Below the pieces are notes generated by a model. It was not told where the DNA came from. It saw only the letters and a program-made list of their open reading frames with translations, and ran no database searches. Source: Mauremys mutica (Eukaryota > Chordata > Testudines > Geoemydidae). Taken from it: 64,000 nucleotides of DNA. The translations under genes were made by a program, and so were the position numbers. The stretch is taken from NCBI RefSeq assembly GCF_020497125.1, contig NC_059072.1, forward strand, positions 274,332,045 through 274,396,044, read 5' to 3'. Below, piece by piece: positions 22,398 to 33,590 of the stretch (the first letter of the stretch is position 1; each line of letters opens with the position of its first letter).

Positions 22398-23144
22398 CTC
22401 AGGGTATGTCTACACTATGGGATTATTCCGATTTTACATAAACCGGATTTGTAAAACAGATTGTATAAAGTCGAGTGCACACGGCCACACTAAGCACATT
22501 AATTCAGTGATGTGCGTCCATGGTCCGAGGCTAGTGTCAATTTCTGGAGCGTTGCACTGTGGGTAGCTATCCCATAGCTATCCCATAGTTCCCGCAGTCT
22601 CCCCCGCCCATTGGAACTCTGGGTTGAGACATGATGGTGCATGATGGTGCAAAAACAGTGTCGCGGGTGATTCGGGGTAAATGTCGTCACTCATTCCTTC
22701 CTCCGTGAAAGCAACGGCAGACAATCATTTCGCGCCCTTTTTCCCTGGATTGCTCTGGCAGACGCCATAGCATGGCAACCATGGAGCCTGTTTTGCCAGT
22801 ACACCATATGTGTACTGGATGCCGCTGACAGAGGCGGTACTGCAGTGCTACAGAGCAGCATTCATTTGCCTCTGCAAGATAGCAGAGATGGTTACCAGTT
22901 GTTCTGTACCGTCTGCCGTGTCATTGTAAATTGGCAATGAGATGACGGTTATCAGTCATTCTGTACCATCTGCTGCTGTCATGGGTGCTCCTTGCTGAGG
23001 TCGGCCGAGGGAGCAAAGACAAAAATGGGAATGACTCACCGGGTCATTCCCTCCTTTATTTTGTATCTAAAAATAGAGTCAGTCCTGCCTAGAATGTGGG
23101 GCAAGTGTGCTAGAGAACCAGTGTACCAGAGAGCACAGCCGCTC

Positions 23145-23325
23145 TGTGTCAGATCCCGCAGAAATGATGAGCTGCATGCCATTCTAGGGGGTGCCCCTGC
23201 AACAACCACACCCGTTGCTTCCCTGCTCCCCCAACCCTCCTGGGCTACCGTTGCAGTGTCCCCCCATTTGTGTGATGAAGTAATAAAGAATGCAGGAATA
23301 AGAAACACTGACTTGTTAGTGAGAT
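23145..23325 (+). pseudogene. Transposon-derived coding debris (ELHAILGG block)
   Basis: The plus strand reads RRNDELHAILGGAPATTTPV, resembling the block that follows the Myb/SANT-like domain in many reptile transposon-encoded DNA-binding proteins. It is on the strand opposite to the SANT-like remnant at 23950-24160, so the gene has been rearranged. Non-functional. Confidence 0.45.
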
Positions 23326-23949
23326 AAAATGAGGGGGAGGCAGCCTCCAGCTGCTATGATAGTCCAGGCAGGAGATTAAACGGTGTGGCAGGAGAGGAGC
23401 CCAGCATCCCACTGCTATGATAGTCCAGGAAGTACAGAATCTTTTCTTTAGACATGAAGGGGCGGGGGCTGATGGAGCTCAGCCCCCAGTTGCTATGATG
23501 AAGACGGTTACCAGCCATTCTGTACCATCTACTGGGAATGACCAGGAGTCATTCCTATTTTTACCCAGGCGCCCCCGGCTGACCTCACCTGAGGCCAGCC
23601 AGGAGCACTCATGGGCTGATGATGACGATGGATAGCAGTCATATTGTACCGTCTGCCACCGAGGAGGGGAGAGGATGCTGCTGTTCACTGCCGCAGCATC
23701 GCGTCTACCAGCGCATTCAGTAGACATAGGGTGACATTGAAAAAAGTAAAGAAACAATTTTTTCCCTTTTCTTTCATGGGGGGGGTGATGGTAAATTGAT
23801 GAGCTATACTCTGAACCGGACAATGTGTTTGACCCTACAGACATTGGGAGCTCAGCCAAGAATGCAAATGCTTTTTGGAGACTGCGGGGACTGTGGGATA
23901 GCTGGAGTCCTCAGAAACCCCTCCCTCCCTCCATGAGCGTCCATTTGAT

Positions 23950-24160
23950 TCTTTGGCTTTCCGTTACGCTTGTCACGCAGCACTGTGCTGAGTCCCTGCT
24001 GTGGCCTCTCTCTGGAGATTTTTTCAAATGCTTTGGCATTTTGTCTTCTGTAACGGAGCTGTGATAGAACAGATTTGCCTCCCCATACAGCGACCAGATC
24101 CAGTATCTCCTGTATGATCCATGCTGGAGCTCTTTTTGGATTTGGGACTGCATCGCCACC
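23950..24160 (-). pseudogene. Myb/SANT-like domain remnant
   Basis: The minus strand reads AWIIQEILDLVAVWGGKSVL then QLRYRRQNAKAFEKIS, and after a phase change ERGHSRDSAQCCV. The spaced tryptophans and helix pattern match Myb/SANT-like (trihelix-type) DNA-binding domains carried by PIF/Harbinger-type transposons as a second protein. A frameshift and later stops make it a pseudogene. Confidence 0.55.
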
Positions 24161-24377
24161 CGTACTGATCAGAGCTCCACGCTGGGCAAACAGGAAAAGA
24201 AATTCAAAAGTTCGCGGGGCTTTTCCTGTCTACCTGGCCAGTGCATCCGAGTTCAGATTGCTGTCCAGAGCGGTCACAATGGTGCACTGTGGGATACTGC
24301 CCGGAGGCCAATACCGTCGATTTGCGGCCACACTAATCCTAATCTGATAAGGTAATACCGATTTCAGCACTACTCCT

Positions 24378-26162
24378 CTCATAGAATAGTAGAATCATAG
24401 AATCTCAGGGTTGGAAGGGACCTCAGGAGGTCATTTAGTCCAACCTCCTGCTCAAAGCAGGACAAAACCCAACTAAATCATCCCAGCCAGGGCTTTGTCA
24501 AGCCTGACCTTAAAAACCTCTAAGGAAGGAGATTCCACCACCTCCCTAGGTAACCCATTCCAGTGCTTCACCACCCTACAAGTGAAAAAGTTTTTCCTAA
24601 TGTCCAACCTAAACCTCCCCCCTCAGCAACTTGAGACCATTACTCCTTGTTCTGTCATCTTCTACCACTGAGAACAGTCTAGATCCATCCTCTTTGGAAC
24701 CCTCTTTTAGGTAGTTGAAAGCAGCTATCAAATCCCCCCTCATTCTTCTCTTCTGCAGGCTAAACAATCTCAGTTCCCTCAGCCTCTCCTCATAAGTCAT
24801 GTGCTCCAGCCCCTTAATCATTTTTGTTGCCCTCCGCTGGACTCTCTCCAATTTATCCACATCCTTCTTGTAGTGTGGGGCCCAAAACTGGAAACAGTAC
24901 TCCAAATGAGGCCTCACCAGTGCTGAATAGAGGGGAATGATCACATCCCTCGATCTGCTGGAAATGCCCCTACTTATACGACCCAAAATGCCATTAGCCT
25001 TCTTGGCAACAAGGGCACACTGTTGACTCATATTCAGCTTTTCGTCCACCGTAACCCCTAGGCCCTTTTCTGCAGAACTGCTGCCCAGCCATTCGGTCCC
25101 TAGTCTGTAGCAGTACCTGGGATTCTTCCGTCCTAAGTGCAGGACTCTGCACTTGTCCTTGTTGAACCTCATCAGATTTCTTTTGGCCCAATCCTCTAAT
25201 TTGTCTAGGTCCCTCTGTATCCTATCCCTACCCTCCAGCATATCAACCACTCCTCCCAGTTTAGTGTCATCTGCAAACTTGCTAAGGGTGCAGTCCACAC
25301 CATCCTCCAGATCGTTAATGAAGATATTAAACAGAACCGGCACCAGCACCGACCCTTGGGGCACTCCACTTGATACCGGCTGCCAACTAGACATGGAACC
25401 ATTGATCACTACCCATTGAGCTCGACCATCTAGCCAGTTTTTTATCCACCTTACCGTCCATTCATCCAGCCCATACTTCTTTAACTTGCTGGCAAGAATA
25501 CTGTGGGAGACTGTATCAAAAGCTTTGCTAAAGTCCAGAAATAGCACATCCACTGCTTTCCCCTCATCCACAGAGCCAGTTATCTCATCATAGAAGGCAA
25601 TTAGGTTAGTCAGGCATGACTTGCCCTTGGTGTATCCATGCTGACTGTTCCTGATCACTTTCCCCTCTTTTATGTGGTTCAGAATTGATTCCTTGAGGAC
25701 CTGTTCCATGATTTTTCCAGGAACTGAGGTGAGACTGACTGGCCTGTAGTTCCCTGGATCTTCCTTCTTCCCTTTTTTAAAGATGGGCACTACATTAGTT
25801 TTTTTCCAGTCATCCGGGACCTCCCCCGATCGCCATGATTTTTCAAAGATAATGGCCAATGGCTCTGCAATCTCATTGGCCAACTCCTTTAGCACCCTCG
25901 GATGCAGCGCATCCGGCCCCATGGACATGTGCTCGTCCAGCTTTTCTAAATAGTCCAGAACTACTTCTTTCTCCACAGAGAGCTGGTCACCTCCTCCCCA
26001 TACCATTCTGCAGAGTGCAGCTGTCTGGGAGCTGACCTTGTCTGTGAAGACAGAGGCAAAAAAAGCATTGAGTACACTAGCTTTCTCCACATCCTCTGTC
26101 ACTAGGTTCCCTCCCTCATTCAGCAAGGGGCCCACACTTTCCTTGACTTTCTTCTTGTTGCT
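24378..26162 (-). mobile_element. CR1 LINE, 5'-truncated, inside the DNA transposon
   Basis: A minus-strand CR1 copy. Its 3' tail is at the left (ATAGAATCATAGAATCTCAGGG) and its truncated 5' end is at 26162 (AGCAACAAGAAGAAAGTCAAG in sense). It separates transposon sequence CACTACTCCTCTC from GTTGGGGAGGAG, so the DNA transposon was there first. Confidence 0.92.
24560..26160 (-). pseudogene. CR1 ORF2 fragment with a long open frame
   Basis: From 26135 to 24609 the frame is uninterrupted for 508 codons and covers the whole [47 protein letters not shown] and FADDTKLGG. The B-motif has V where the plus-strand sister has G (GSVLV for GSVLG). The frame is lost near 24615 by an indel, so the last 50 or so residues are out of phase. 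The endonuclease is missing. No promoter or start supports translation of this piece. Confidence 0.9.
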
Positions 26163-26339
26163 CGTTGGGGAGGAGTACAGAAACCGGTTTATAGAGCCCT
26201 TTATATCGATATAAAGGGCCTCATTGTGTGGACGGGTGCAGCGTTAAATCGGTTTAATGCTGCAAAAATCGGTTTAAACGTATAGTGTAGAGCAGGCCTT
26301 AGTAAGTAGCAGTGCATTATTGTGTCACTCTAGCCGTGG

Positions 26340-27215
26340 AGAGAAGGAACTGTATCTTGGGGATGTAGCTAGTTCTTAGCCTGACTTGAGTAATTAACAT
26401 CTACAGGGAGGCCTAATTTCTCGGAGGATAGAATTACGTTAATAGATCATTAAGCAGAAAATAGAATGTTTCTGCTAATAAGATAAGTAAATAGGACAGT
26501 AGGCTAAAAGGATAAATGTTTGAACCAGCGAAGATAAGAGGGAGAACTCCAGGGAACCATTTGCTAACAATGGACAAGATAAGTTATTAATGTAGAGAAA
26601 AGGTTAACAGTAAGTTGACCACGGACAAAGCATGCTGCACAGGGATTGGTTCCAGCAAAATAACCAAACCAATCCAATAATATATGATGCAATGTACAGT
26701 AAATGCAATGCAATGTGTAAATGCATATAAAGGAAGAGGTTTCTGTGTAACTCTGAATGTGTGGTATGCCCTATATCAGGGATTGGCACCCTTTGGCATG
26801 TGGCCCATCAGGGAAATCCGCTGGTGGGCCAGGACAGTTTGTTTACTTGCAGAGTCCACAGGTTCAGATGATCCCAGTTCCCACTGCCCATGGTTCACTG
26901 TTCCAGGCCAATGGGGGCTGCGGAAGTGGTGGCCAGCACATCCATCAGCCCCCGCCACTTTCCGCAGCCCCCATTGGCCTGGAACAGTGAACCATGGCCA
27001 GTGGGAACTGCGATCGCTGAACCTGCAGGATGCTACAGGTAAACAAACCATCCCGGCCCACCAGCAGATTTCCCTGATGGGCCGCATGCCAAGGTTGCCG
27101 ATCCCTGCCCTATATCCACCCCCTAAATTTGAGTCTGATCAACTCAGTGTAGTTTTGCTGTATGTCTAATAAAGGAACCTAAGTGATGAAATCTGGACTC
27201 CAGCTGAGTTTTTTT
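26340..27215 (+). repeat. Probable solo LTR, split by a hAT MITE
   Basis: A TATAAA at 26726-26731 and an AATAAA at 27168-27173 would lie only about 100 bases apart once the MITE at 26777-27107 and one target duplication are removed. That is the spacing of an LTR R region. The flanks of the MITE read smoothly across (ATGCCCTATAT / CCACCCCCTAAATTTGAGTC). No internal retroviral region adjoins. LTR ends and target duplication were not found, so the boundaries are approximate. Confidence 0.5.
26777..27107. mobile_element. hAT-type MITE, copy 2
   Basis: 331 bp, opening CAGGGATTGGCACCC and closing GGTTGCCGATCCCTG. It is flanked by perfect 8-bp duplications CCCTATAT at 26769-26776 and 27108-27115. 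The interior is a long imperfect palindrome around TTCACTGTTCCAGGCCAATG and its complement. Confidence 0.93.
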
Positions 27216-29262
27216 TGGATGCCAGAGAACTAGATGAAGTGTTATTCCAGAACTGGACATGGTGTTCTTGATAAACCAAGTGGAGAAGGTCTTGGAGGGA
27301 ATCCCAACAAGGGAGGAATAAATTAATATATCCACCTTTGTATAAGAAACTAGTAATATACTACTGTCCTATTCATCATTCTCTGCTTTCCTACTTGGGG
27401 TGGGGGAGAAGTGGTCACTCCACTGTGAAGTCATGCAGCCTGCCCTGCAGCATAGCCCTTAGTGTTACAGTCTGGTAGAGTGAAATCCATAAAAGAGTTC
27501 TTGTTTTTGCTTTTCAGGAAGATTTTGAAGGAAGAGAATGAGTTTACTATCCATTTCCACAGAAGAAGCAGGATCTTTAAGGAATAGGAGATTACAAGGA
27601 AGTACATATCGATTTGTAATTGATGGAAGGAGACAAAAGAAGCAAAAGGAGGATAAAGTGTAGGTCGAGATTAAAGTAGTGATGCAGGCAGTGGAAGAAT
27701 TGTGTAGAAGATTTGGACAGAAGAGGCAGGAAAGCCATGGAGAAATGTGTGGGAAGTAATAACAATTGGGGAGAGGGAGAATGTTTTCCATGGCTGCAAG
27801 TTGGCAGGATAGTGGGAGAATGAGATGAGAGTCACTGAGACTAGAGGAGTTTGCATTAGGCAAGATGAGAGATCATTAAGGTATGAATGTTCATTTTAGC
27901 AGAGGAGATTAAGAGTTAGACATACTTTCTGAAGAGAAAAGTTTATACCAATAGGGTTTGCTGACAGCCTGGGTTTGGGAGATAATATAATAAATAATTT
28001 CCTTTATTCTAGACATCCTAATCTATATCTGGGGTGTCTGATTTAAAAACACCAAATAGAAGAAGGGAAGGTGACAGGTTTTTGGGTTTTTTTTAGAGAC
28101 AGAAAGACTTTGGGTACAAAATATTAGATTTTCCCACCAAGTGTACATATAAAAGGCTAAGTAATTATCCACAAAGGAAAGGTAATGTGTCTTTATTTCT
28201 ATTATATAAAAAATAATTAAATGTGGATTTTTTTTTTCAAATCAAAGTGTGGTGGAAGGCTCATTGTGATGTAATATAGTTGTTATTGCACTTTGGAAAT
28301 TCAATTTATGAAAATCTATGAACTCTCTAATTTAATATCCAAAAGCACTGCCCTGGGACCTCCAGGTCACAGGTGCAGACTGGATAGCACTAGCACTAAT
28401 ATACCTTTCTGTATAGTGGGCTTTGGAAAGGTTTTCACGCTAAAGTTTGCATGAGTTTGACAACTGAAACACTTATGATTTAAATCTCATTCTAATATTC
28501 GGCTGAAGAACACAATATCCTGTACAACATTTGCTGCTTATCTCAAGCCTTCTTCCTCATTTTCATCCACAACAAATAATTTGAGGCAGGCCCAAATCAA
28601 ACCCCCAGATTTAAACCAGCACAAACTCTGAAGCATTCCAGATTGAGGGCCAAATACTGTAACTTGGGCCCATCTTTATGAATAATATTTGTTATTTATA
28701 TTAGTCCCTTGAGTAAATTAAATTAGTTTCTCTTTTTAAAAATTGCTCACTGTAATGTTATTAAGCAGCTTGTCACAATTTCACTCCCTCAAGGCAATTC
28801 TTGTGATTGCTTTGCTCACTTTTTTACAGTGAAGAACTTTAAAATTCTTCCTTAATACTGCTTCTAATTCCAAAGATACATTATTACAGACCAAATAGTA
28901 CAAACCAAGACAATCATATCTGTGGTACTTTGGTATCATATCTTTTTCCTTGAGTGTCTGTAAAATGATCCCATTTGATTGTCCCAAAGGTTCTCCAGTC
29001 TCCTAAATAACACTGGGCACCAGTTTTCTTTGCAAGCTTTTATATTCACCACAGGTGTTTCTCCCTACTTTTCTGTCTCTCCACAAGCGTCATAAATGCA
29101 GGACTGTCAGTATTTATTTATTGCTTCAGATTATTTTCCCTAGGACTTTTCACTGCAAACCACACATTTTAATGCATTTTTTTCTTTTGCTTTTTGTTTA
29201 ACTCATTCACTACTGTACTGTTTAGGGAAATATTTTTCTGTTATCACTAACACTGATTTAGT
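27216..29262. other. Non-coding sequence, nothing recognised
   Basis: Purine-rich around 27480-27960 and AT-rich after 28100. No coding pattern or repeat boundary is supported. The minus-strand frames at 27465-27863 have no family resemblance I recognise. Confidence 0.45.
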
Positions 29263-29358
29263 TGGGAATTGGTTGATTTAGCTGGGAATTGGTCCTGCTT
29301 TGAGCAAGAGGTTGGACTAGATGACCTCCTGGTCCCTTCCAACCCTGATATTCTATGA
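29263..29358 (+). mobile_element. CR1 3' end fragment
   Basis: Only the last 90 or so bases of CR1: GGGAATTGGTCCTGCTTTGAGCA, then GGTTGGACTAGATGACCTCC, CCCTTCCAACCCTGATATTCTATG. A strongly 5'-truncated copy. Confidence 0.85.
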
Positions 29359-29938
29359 ACACATTGCAGTATTTCCTATATACCCCGGTGACACTGATGA
29401 AATGAACCCATGCTAAGTCTACTAAGAACAGCCAACGATTTAAACAGTGGTTATTTGCCAATATTTTATCTCATTTTCATTAAATAATTGGTGGTTGTTT
29501 CTTTTGCAATACCAAGAGAAATTATCTTTTGTTTTAAATGAGCAGTTGCTTAATAACTTGATATATTTAATTCTAATGCAATGACTGGGAAGCACATTTG
29601 ACAATAGACTTCACTACCTAAACATTATTTGACTTTAATAAATGGGAGTCAAAGAATTGAATATTGACCAATAAAGACCTACAAGCCTCTTGGAAAAGCC
29701 ATGATTAACCTGCAAAATGGACTGGTAAAATGGTTTCAACCCACACATTTAGATCTGGATCAAGATTTTGAATTCTCTAGAGCTTGGAGGTATTTAGATC
29801 AGAGGTTTTGCTTCAATGCAAAGTTAAGGATATTTGTAAAACCTGGATACAAATCTATGTCTTTATCTTAATGGCTTAGTAGGTTGGGGTGTTTGGATCT
29901 AGAGATGTGGTATATATATATATATGGAAATATACCTA

Positions 29939-30216
29939 TTTCATAGAACTGGAAGGGACCCTGAAAGATCATTGAGTCCAGCCCCCTGCCTTTACTAACA
30001 GGACCAAGTACTGATTTTGCCCCAGATCCCTAAGTGGCCCCCTCAAGGATTGAACCCTAGGTTTAGCAGGCCAATGCTCAAACCACTGAGCTATCCCTCC
30101 CCCCTTAAAAAAGTCCCCAATTTTGCCACAGATCCCTAAATGGCCCCCAAAATGATTGAACTCACAAGCCTGGGTCTAGCAGGCCAATGCACAAACCACT
30201 GAGCTATCCCTCCCAT
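29939..30216 (-). mobile_element. tRNA-derived SINE with two tandem heads and a CR1-like tail
   Basis: On the minus strand a tRNA-like head (GGGATAGCTCAGTGGTTTG as A-box region, GAGTTCAATC as B-box region; 30214-30153) is followed by a spacer and a second head (GGGATAGCTCAGTGGTTTGAG ... GGGTTCAATCC; 30104-30047). The tRNA-unrelated part follows, then a tail TCCCTTCCAGTTCTATGAAA resembling the CR1 3' end. This is the tortoise Pol III/SINE layout, whose tail is thought to recruit CR1 machinery. The doubled head is unusual. It is not a functional tRNA gene. Confidence 0.85.
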
Positions 30217-30887
30217 GGGAGAGGCTGGGCCAATTTTTATTAAAAATAAATGCGTTTGAAGTCTACAATGAATTTCTTTTGAGATCAGACAACTTAGTTG
30301 GACTTTCTTTAAAACATTATAAATGAGCACAAACCTTTTATATTACATGCTACTGTAATGGGTTTCTTTTTCATGAGATGCTCTATATTTCAAAATTAAT
30401 TAGTGCTACTACTGTACATGCTGTTTTGCCTTGCTCTATTTTCTAAGTTGCACAGGAGGGTGTCTTATATATTAGTGGAATTATTCAAAACAGCTTCTTA
30501 TAAGGCTTCCTTCCTAAGTATTGCAGTTACCATCACATTAAAATGTATGATAAATCACATATATCTTCAGACCTTGCAAGTGCAGAGCACTATGTCAATG
30601 CTCTGAATTAGGGCTGTTAGAAATTTTTCTGATTGAATGTTTTTCATCAGAAAATGCTGAAACCACAAAATTAAAATGTTCCATGGAAATGCATTGGTTT
30701 TGTCAATTTTGTTTACAAAAATATTGATACATTTTGTTTCAATCAAAACCAAATATTTCATCTCATCATTTCAACTTTTATGATGTAATATAACATTACA
30801 GAAATGTTTTGACATTATACATGTCATAATGCAATATGTTACAACATTTTATCTATTATCTCATGTCATGCTATTTTATTATTACAT
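30217..30887. other. AT-rich sequence with an old GAAAAT-type repeat
   Basis: From about 30606 the text AGGGCTGTTAGAAATTTTTC.. is rich in GAAAAT/ATTTTC blocks that resume after the CR1 insertions at about 32380-32540. It looks like an old repeat interrupted by CR1. No gene. Confidence 0.4.
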
Positions 30888-32101
30888 AACATAGAATCTT
30901 AGGGCTGGAAGGGACCTCTAAGAGATCTTCTAGTCCAGTCCCCTGCACTCAAGGCAGGACTAAGTAATAAGTAGACCTCTGGACTTTCTCCAATTTGTCC
31001 ACATATTTCCTGAAACGTTACACCCAGAATTGGACAGAATACTCCAGCTGAGGCAATATCAGCGTGGAGGAGAGCAGAAGAATTAGTTCTCGTGTCTTGT
31101 TTACAACACTCCTGTGAATAAATCCCAGAATAATGTTTCCTTTTTTTTTTTTGCAGCAGCAGCAGCAGTGTTACACTGTTGACTCATTTAACTTGTGATA
31201 CACCGTGACCCCACATCCCTTTCTGCAGAACTCCTTCCTAGGCAGTCACTTCCCATGTTGTATGTGTGCAACTGATTGTTCCTTCCAAAATGGAGTAGTT
31301 TGCATTTGTCCTTACTGAAATTCATCCTGTTTTCTCCAGACCACTTATCCAGTTTGTCCAGATTATTTTGAATTTTAATCCTATTCTCAAAAGCAGTTGC
31401 AACCCCTCCCATCTTGGTATCATCAGCAAATTTGATAAGTGTACTCTCTATGCCGATATCTAAATCAGGAGTCGGCAACTTCTGGCTTACTCTGGCGGGC
31501 CGGGCCAGTTTGTTTACCTGCTGCGTCCGGAGGGTTTGGCCGATCGGGGCTCCCACTGGCCGTAGTTCGCCACTCCAGGCCAATGGGGGCGGCGGGAAGC
31601 TGCAGACAGCACATCCCTCGGCCTCCGCTACTTTCTGGAGCCCCCGTTGGCCCGGAGCAGCAAACCGTGACCAGTGGGAACCGCGATTGGCTGAACCTGC
31701 AAACATGGCAGGTAAACAAACTTACACTTACGCTGGTGAGCCACGTGCCGGAGGTTGCCAACCCCTGATCTAAATCATTGATGAAGATATTAAACAGAAC
31801 CTGACCTAGAACTGATCTCTGCAGGACCCCACTCGATATACCCTTCCACCTTGACTGTGAAACACTGATGACTGCTCTCAGGGAATCAGATATGCAGCCA
31901 CCTTACAGTAGCTCCACCTAGATTGTATTTCCCTAGTTTGTTTATGAGAAGGTCAGGTGAGACAGTATCAAAAGCCTTATTAACATTCGGATATACCACA
32001 TCTACCACTTCCCCCTATCCACAAATCTTGCTACCATGTCAAAGAAAGATGTTAGGTTGTTTTGACATGATTTGTTCTTGACAAATCCTTGTTGACTGTT
32101 A
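30888..32101 (-). mobile_element. CR1 LINE, diverged, minus strand, interrupted by a hAT MITE
   Basis: The 3' tail is at 30888-30960 (ATAGAATCTTAGGGCTGGAAGGGACC). The ORF2 coding strand is readable in pieces on the minus strand: IKFADDTKMGGVATAF near 31440-31400, then NRMNFSKDKCKLLHFG and SAERDVG. RT sequence upstream of the catalytic motif is on the other side of the MITE (31776-32100). Many indels and a CAG run at 31153-31168 make it an old copy. Confidence 0.85.
31466..31767. mobile_element. hAT-type MITE, copy 3, inside CR1
   Basis: 302 bp, opening CAGGAGTCGGCAACTTCTGG and closing GGTTGCCAACCCCTG. It is flanked by perfect 8-bp duplications ATCTAAAT at 31458-31465 and 31768-31775. It splits CR1 coding sequence just after the FADDTKM motif, so it is younger than that CR1. 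Confidence 0.94.
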
Positions 32102-32250
32102 CATAAGAACAGCCATATTGGATCAGACCAAAGGTCCATCTAGCCCAGTATCCTGTCTTCCAACAGTAACCACTGCTAGGTGCCCCAGAGGGAATAAACA
32201 GAGCAGGTAATCATCAAGTGATCCATTCCTTGTCACCCATTTATCACCTT
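32102..32250 (-). mobile_element. CR1 3' end, second subfamily
   Basis: CATAAGAACAGCCATATTGGATCAGACCAAAGG.. to AGCAGGTAATCATCAAGTGATCC is the complement of a CR1 3' untranslated region of a different subfamily. The same module occurs at 38418-38560. It abuts the preceding CR1. Confidence 0.75.
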
Positions 32251-32756
32251 ATTATTTTATTAACATGATATGACACAATTTAATAGTCAGAATGTTTTAT
32301 TATATAACAATATATAAAGTATATTCTATTCTAATGTAATATAAGATATAATTTGAATCAATAAAGTAAAACAAAACATATTGACCACATTGAACACAAC
32401 TTTTTCAAAACAAAATATCATTTCTATTTTTCTGAAATAAAATTTCAAAATTTCTTTTTACTGAAACTTCAAAATTGTGATTTTTTATCTGATTTAGAAA
32501 AAAAATCAAAATTTCAGAATTTCTCCTAGAATGGGTATTTTGGGTCACAGACAACTCTGGTGCTATTTCGCATATATCAAACTATTAAATACTGCTTTTG
32601 ATTGTAATTTTTTTTTTGGTAATCCAGTATCATTTAATGGTAACTAAAAACATCATTTCCACTAGAAAAACCTGCCTGAGTTGAAAATGCTGAAGAAAAC
32701 TTTGGGAGAGATTAACTTTTTTAGATAGGAAATTAACCTGTTAGTTAAGTTTAGTC

Positions 32757-33090
32757 CACGTATCGGCAACCTTTGGCACACAGCCCACCAGGGTAAGCAC
32801 TCTGGCAGGTTGTGCTGGTTTGTTTACCTGCCATGTCCACAGGTTTGGCCGATTGCAGCTCCCACTGGCCACAGTTCGCCACTCTAGGCCAATGAAGGCT
32901 GCAGGAAATAGCGCGGGCCAAAGGATGTGCTGGCCGCCACTTCCTGTCCCCCCCCTTGGCCTGGAGCGGTGAACCACAGCCAGTGGGAGCAGCGATCTGC
33001 TGAACTTGTGGACGCAGCAAGTAAACAAACCGGCCCAGCCTGTCAGGTTGTTACCCTGGCATGCAGGGTACCAAAGGTTGCTGATCCCTG
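32757..33090. mobile_element. hAT-type MITE, copy 4
   Basis: 334 bp, opening CACGTATCGGCAACCTTTGG and closing GGTTGCTGATCCCTG. It is flanked by perfect 8-bp duplications GTTTAGTC at 32749-32756 and 33091-33098. Same palindromic interior as the other copies. Confidence 0.93.
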
Positions 33091-33098
33091 GTTTAGTC

Positions 33099-33590
33099 TC
33101 TAGAAAATGTGTTGTAATTTTTATTATATATAGCCATCTATTTCAGATAGCCTTAATCACTATCTCCTAAATCGCTAGTCTTTGATAAATTTGTTCTTGT
33201 TTTCAGTATAAATATATCTCAGTGCTGTGGTGTTAAGCATATTGCTGGTCTTTGGCTGAATCTTACCAACTGGTGCATGAATTGTTCCTTTGGGAACAAC
33301 AGGCCTGGCACATCTTTATTCAGTGGATAAGGGGATGGATGCTACAGAGAACACTTGGAGAGGACTTGGAGATTGTTGTGTGCCACTTGCTAACCTGAAC
33401 AAAGAGAGCGAGGCCTGTAGAGGCCTGGAAGTTAGTGCTTGTGTTAACAGAGTTTTTTGGTTACAGCAAGCACAGACAAGACTCTTTCACAGGCACCTAA
33501 ATAAATTAGCACTTAAATTTTTGACGTAAGAGTTCCCTAGCTTACTAGAGCAAGCCCTTATAGGCATGCTTACATGAAACAGCTGCGGAA
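33099..33590. other. Non-coding sequence, nothing recognised
   Basis: No supported feature. The short plus-strand frame at 33290-33529 has no recognisable motif. Confidence 0.4.

Larger units (their letters stand above)
22398..26301. mobile_element. DNA transposon remnant, split by CR1
   Basis: The left end GGTATGTCTACACTATGG and the right end TATAGTGTAGAGCAGGCC are inverted repeats sharing TCTACACTAT. Both sides also carry AAACCGG-type subterminal motifs. Without the CR1 at 24378-26162 the element is about 2.1 kb. It contains Myb/SANT-like coding debris, which would fit a PIF/Harbinger-type transposon. I found no convincing target duplication, so the superfamily is open (hAT is the alternative). 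Related short ends occur at 45537. Confidence 0.65.

Noticed and set aside
30153..30214. tRNA-like sequence as a tRNA gene
   Set aside because: The A- and B-box regions are part of a SINE. No full cloverleaf with acceptor stem is present, and a CR1-like tail follows.
31148..31175. Poly-T followed by GCAGCAGCAGCAGCAG as a splice acceptor or polyglutamine exon
   Set aside because: It sits within a diverged minus-strand CR1. No open frame or exon context continues on the plus strand.
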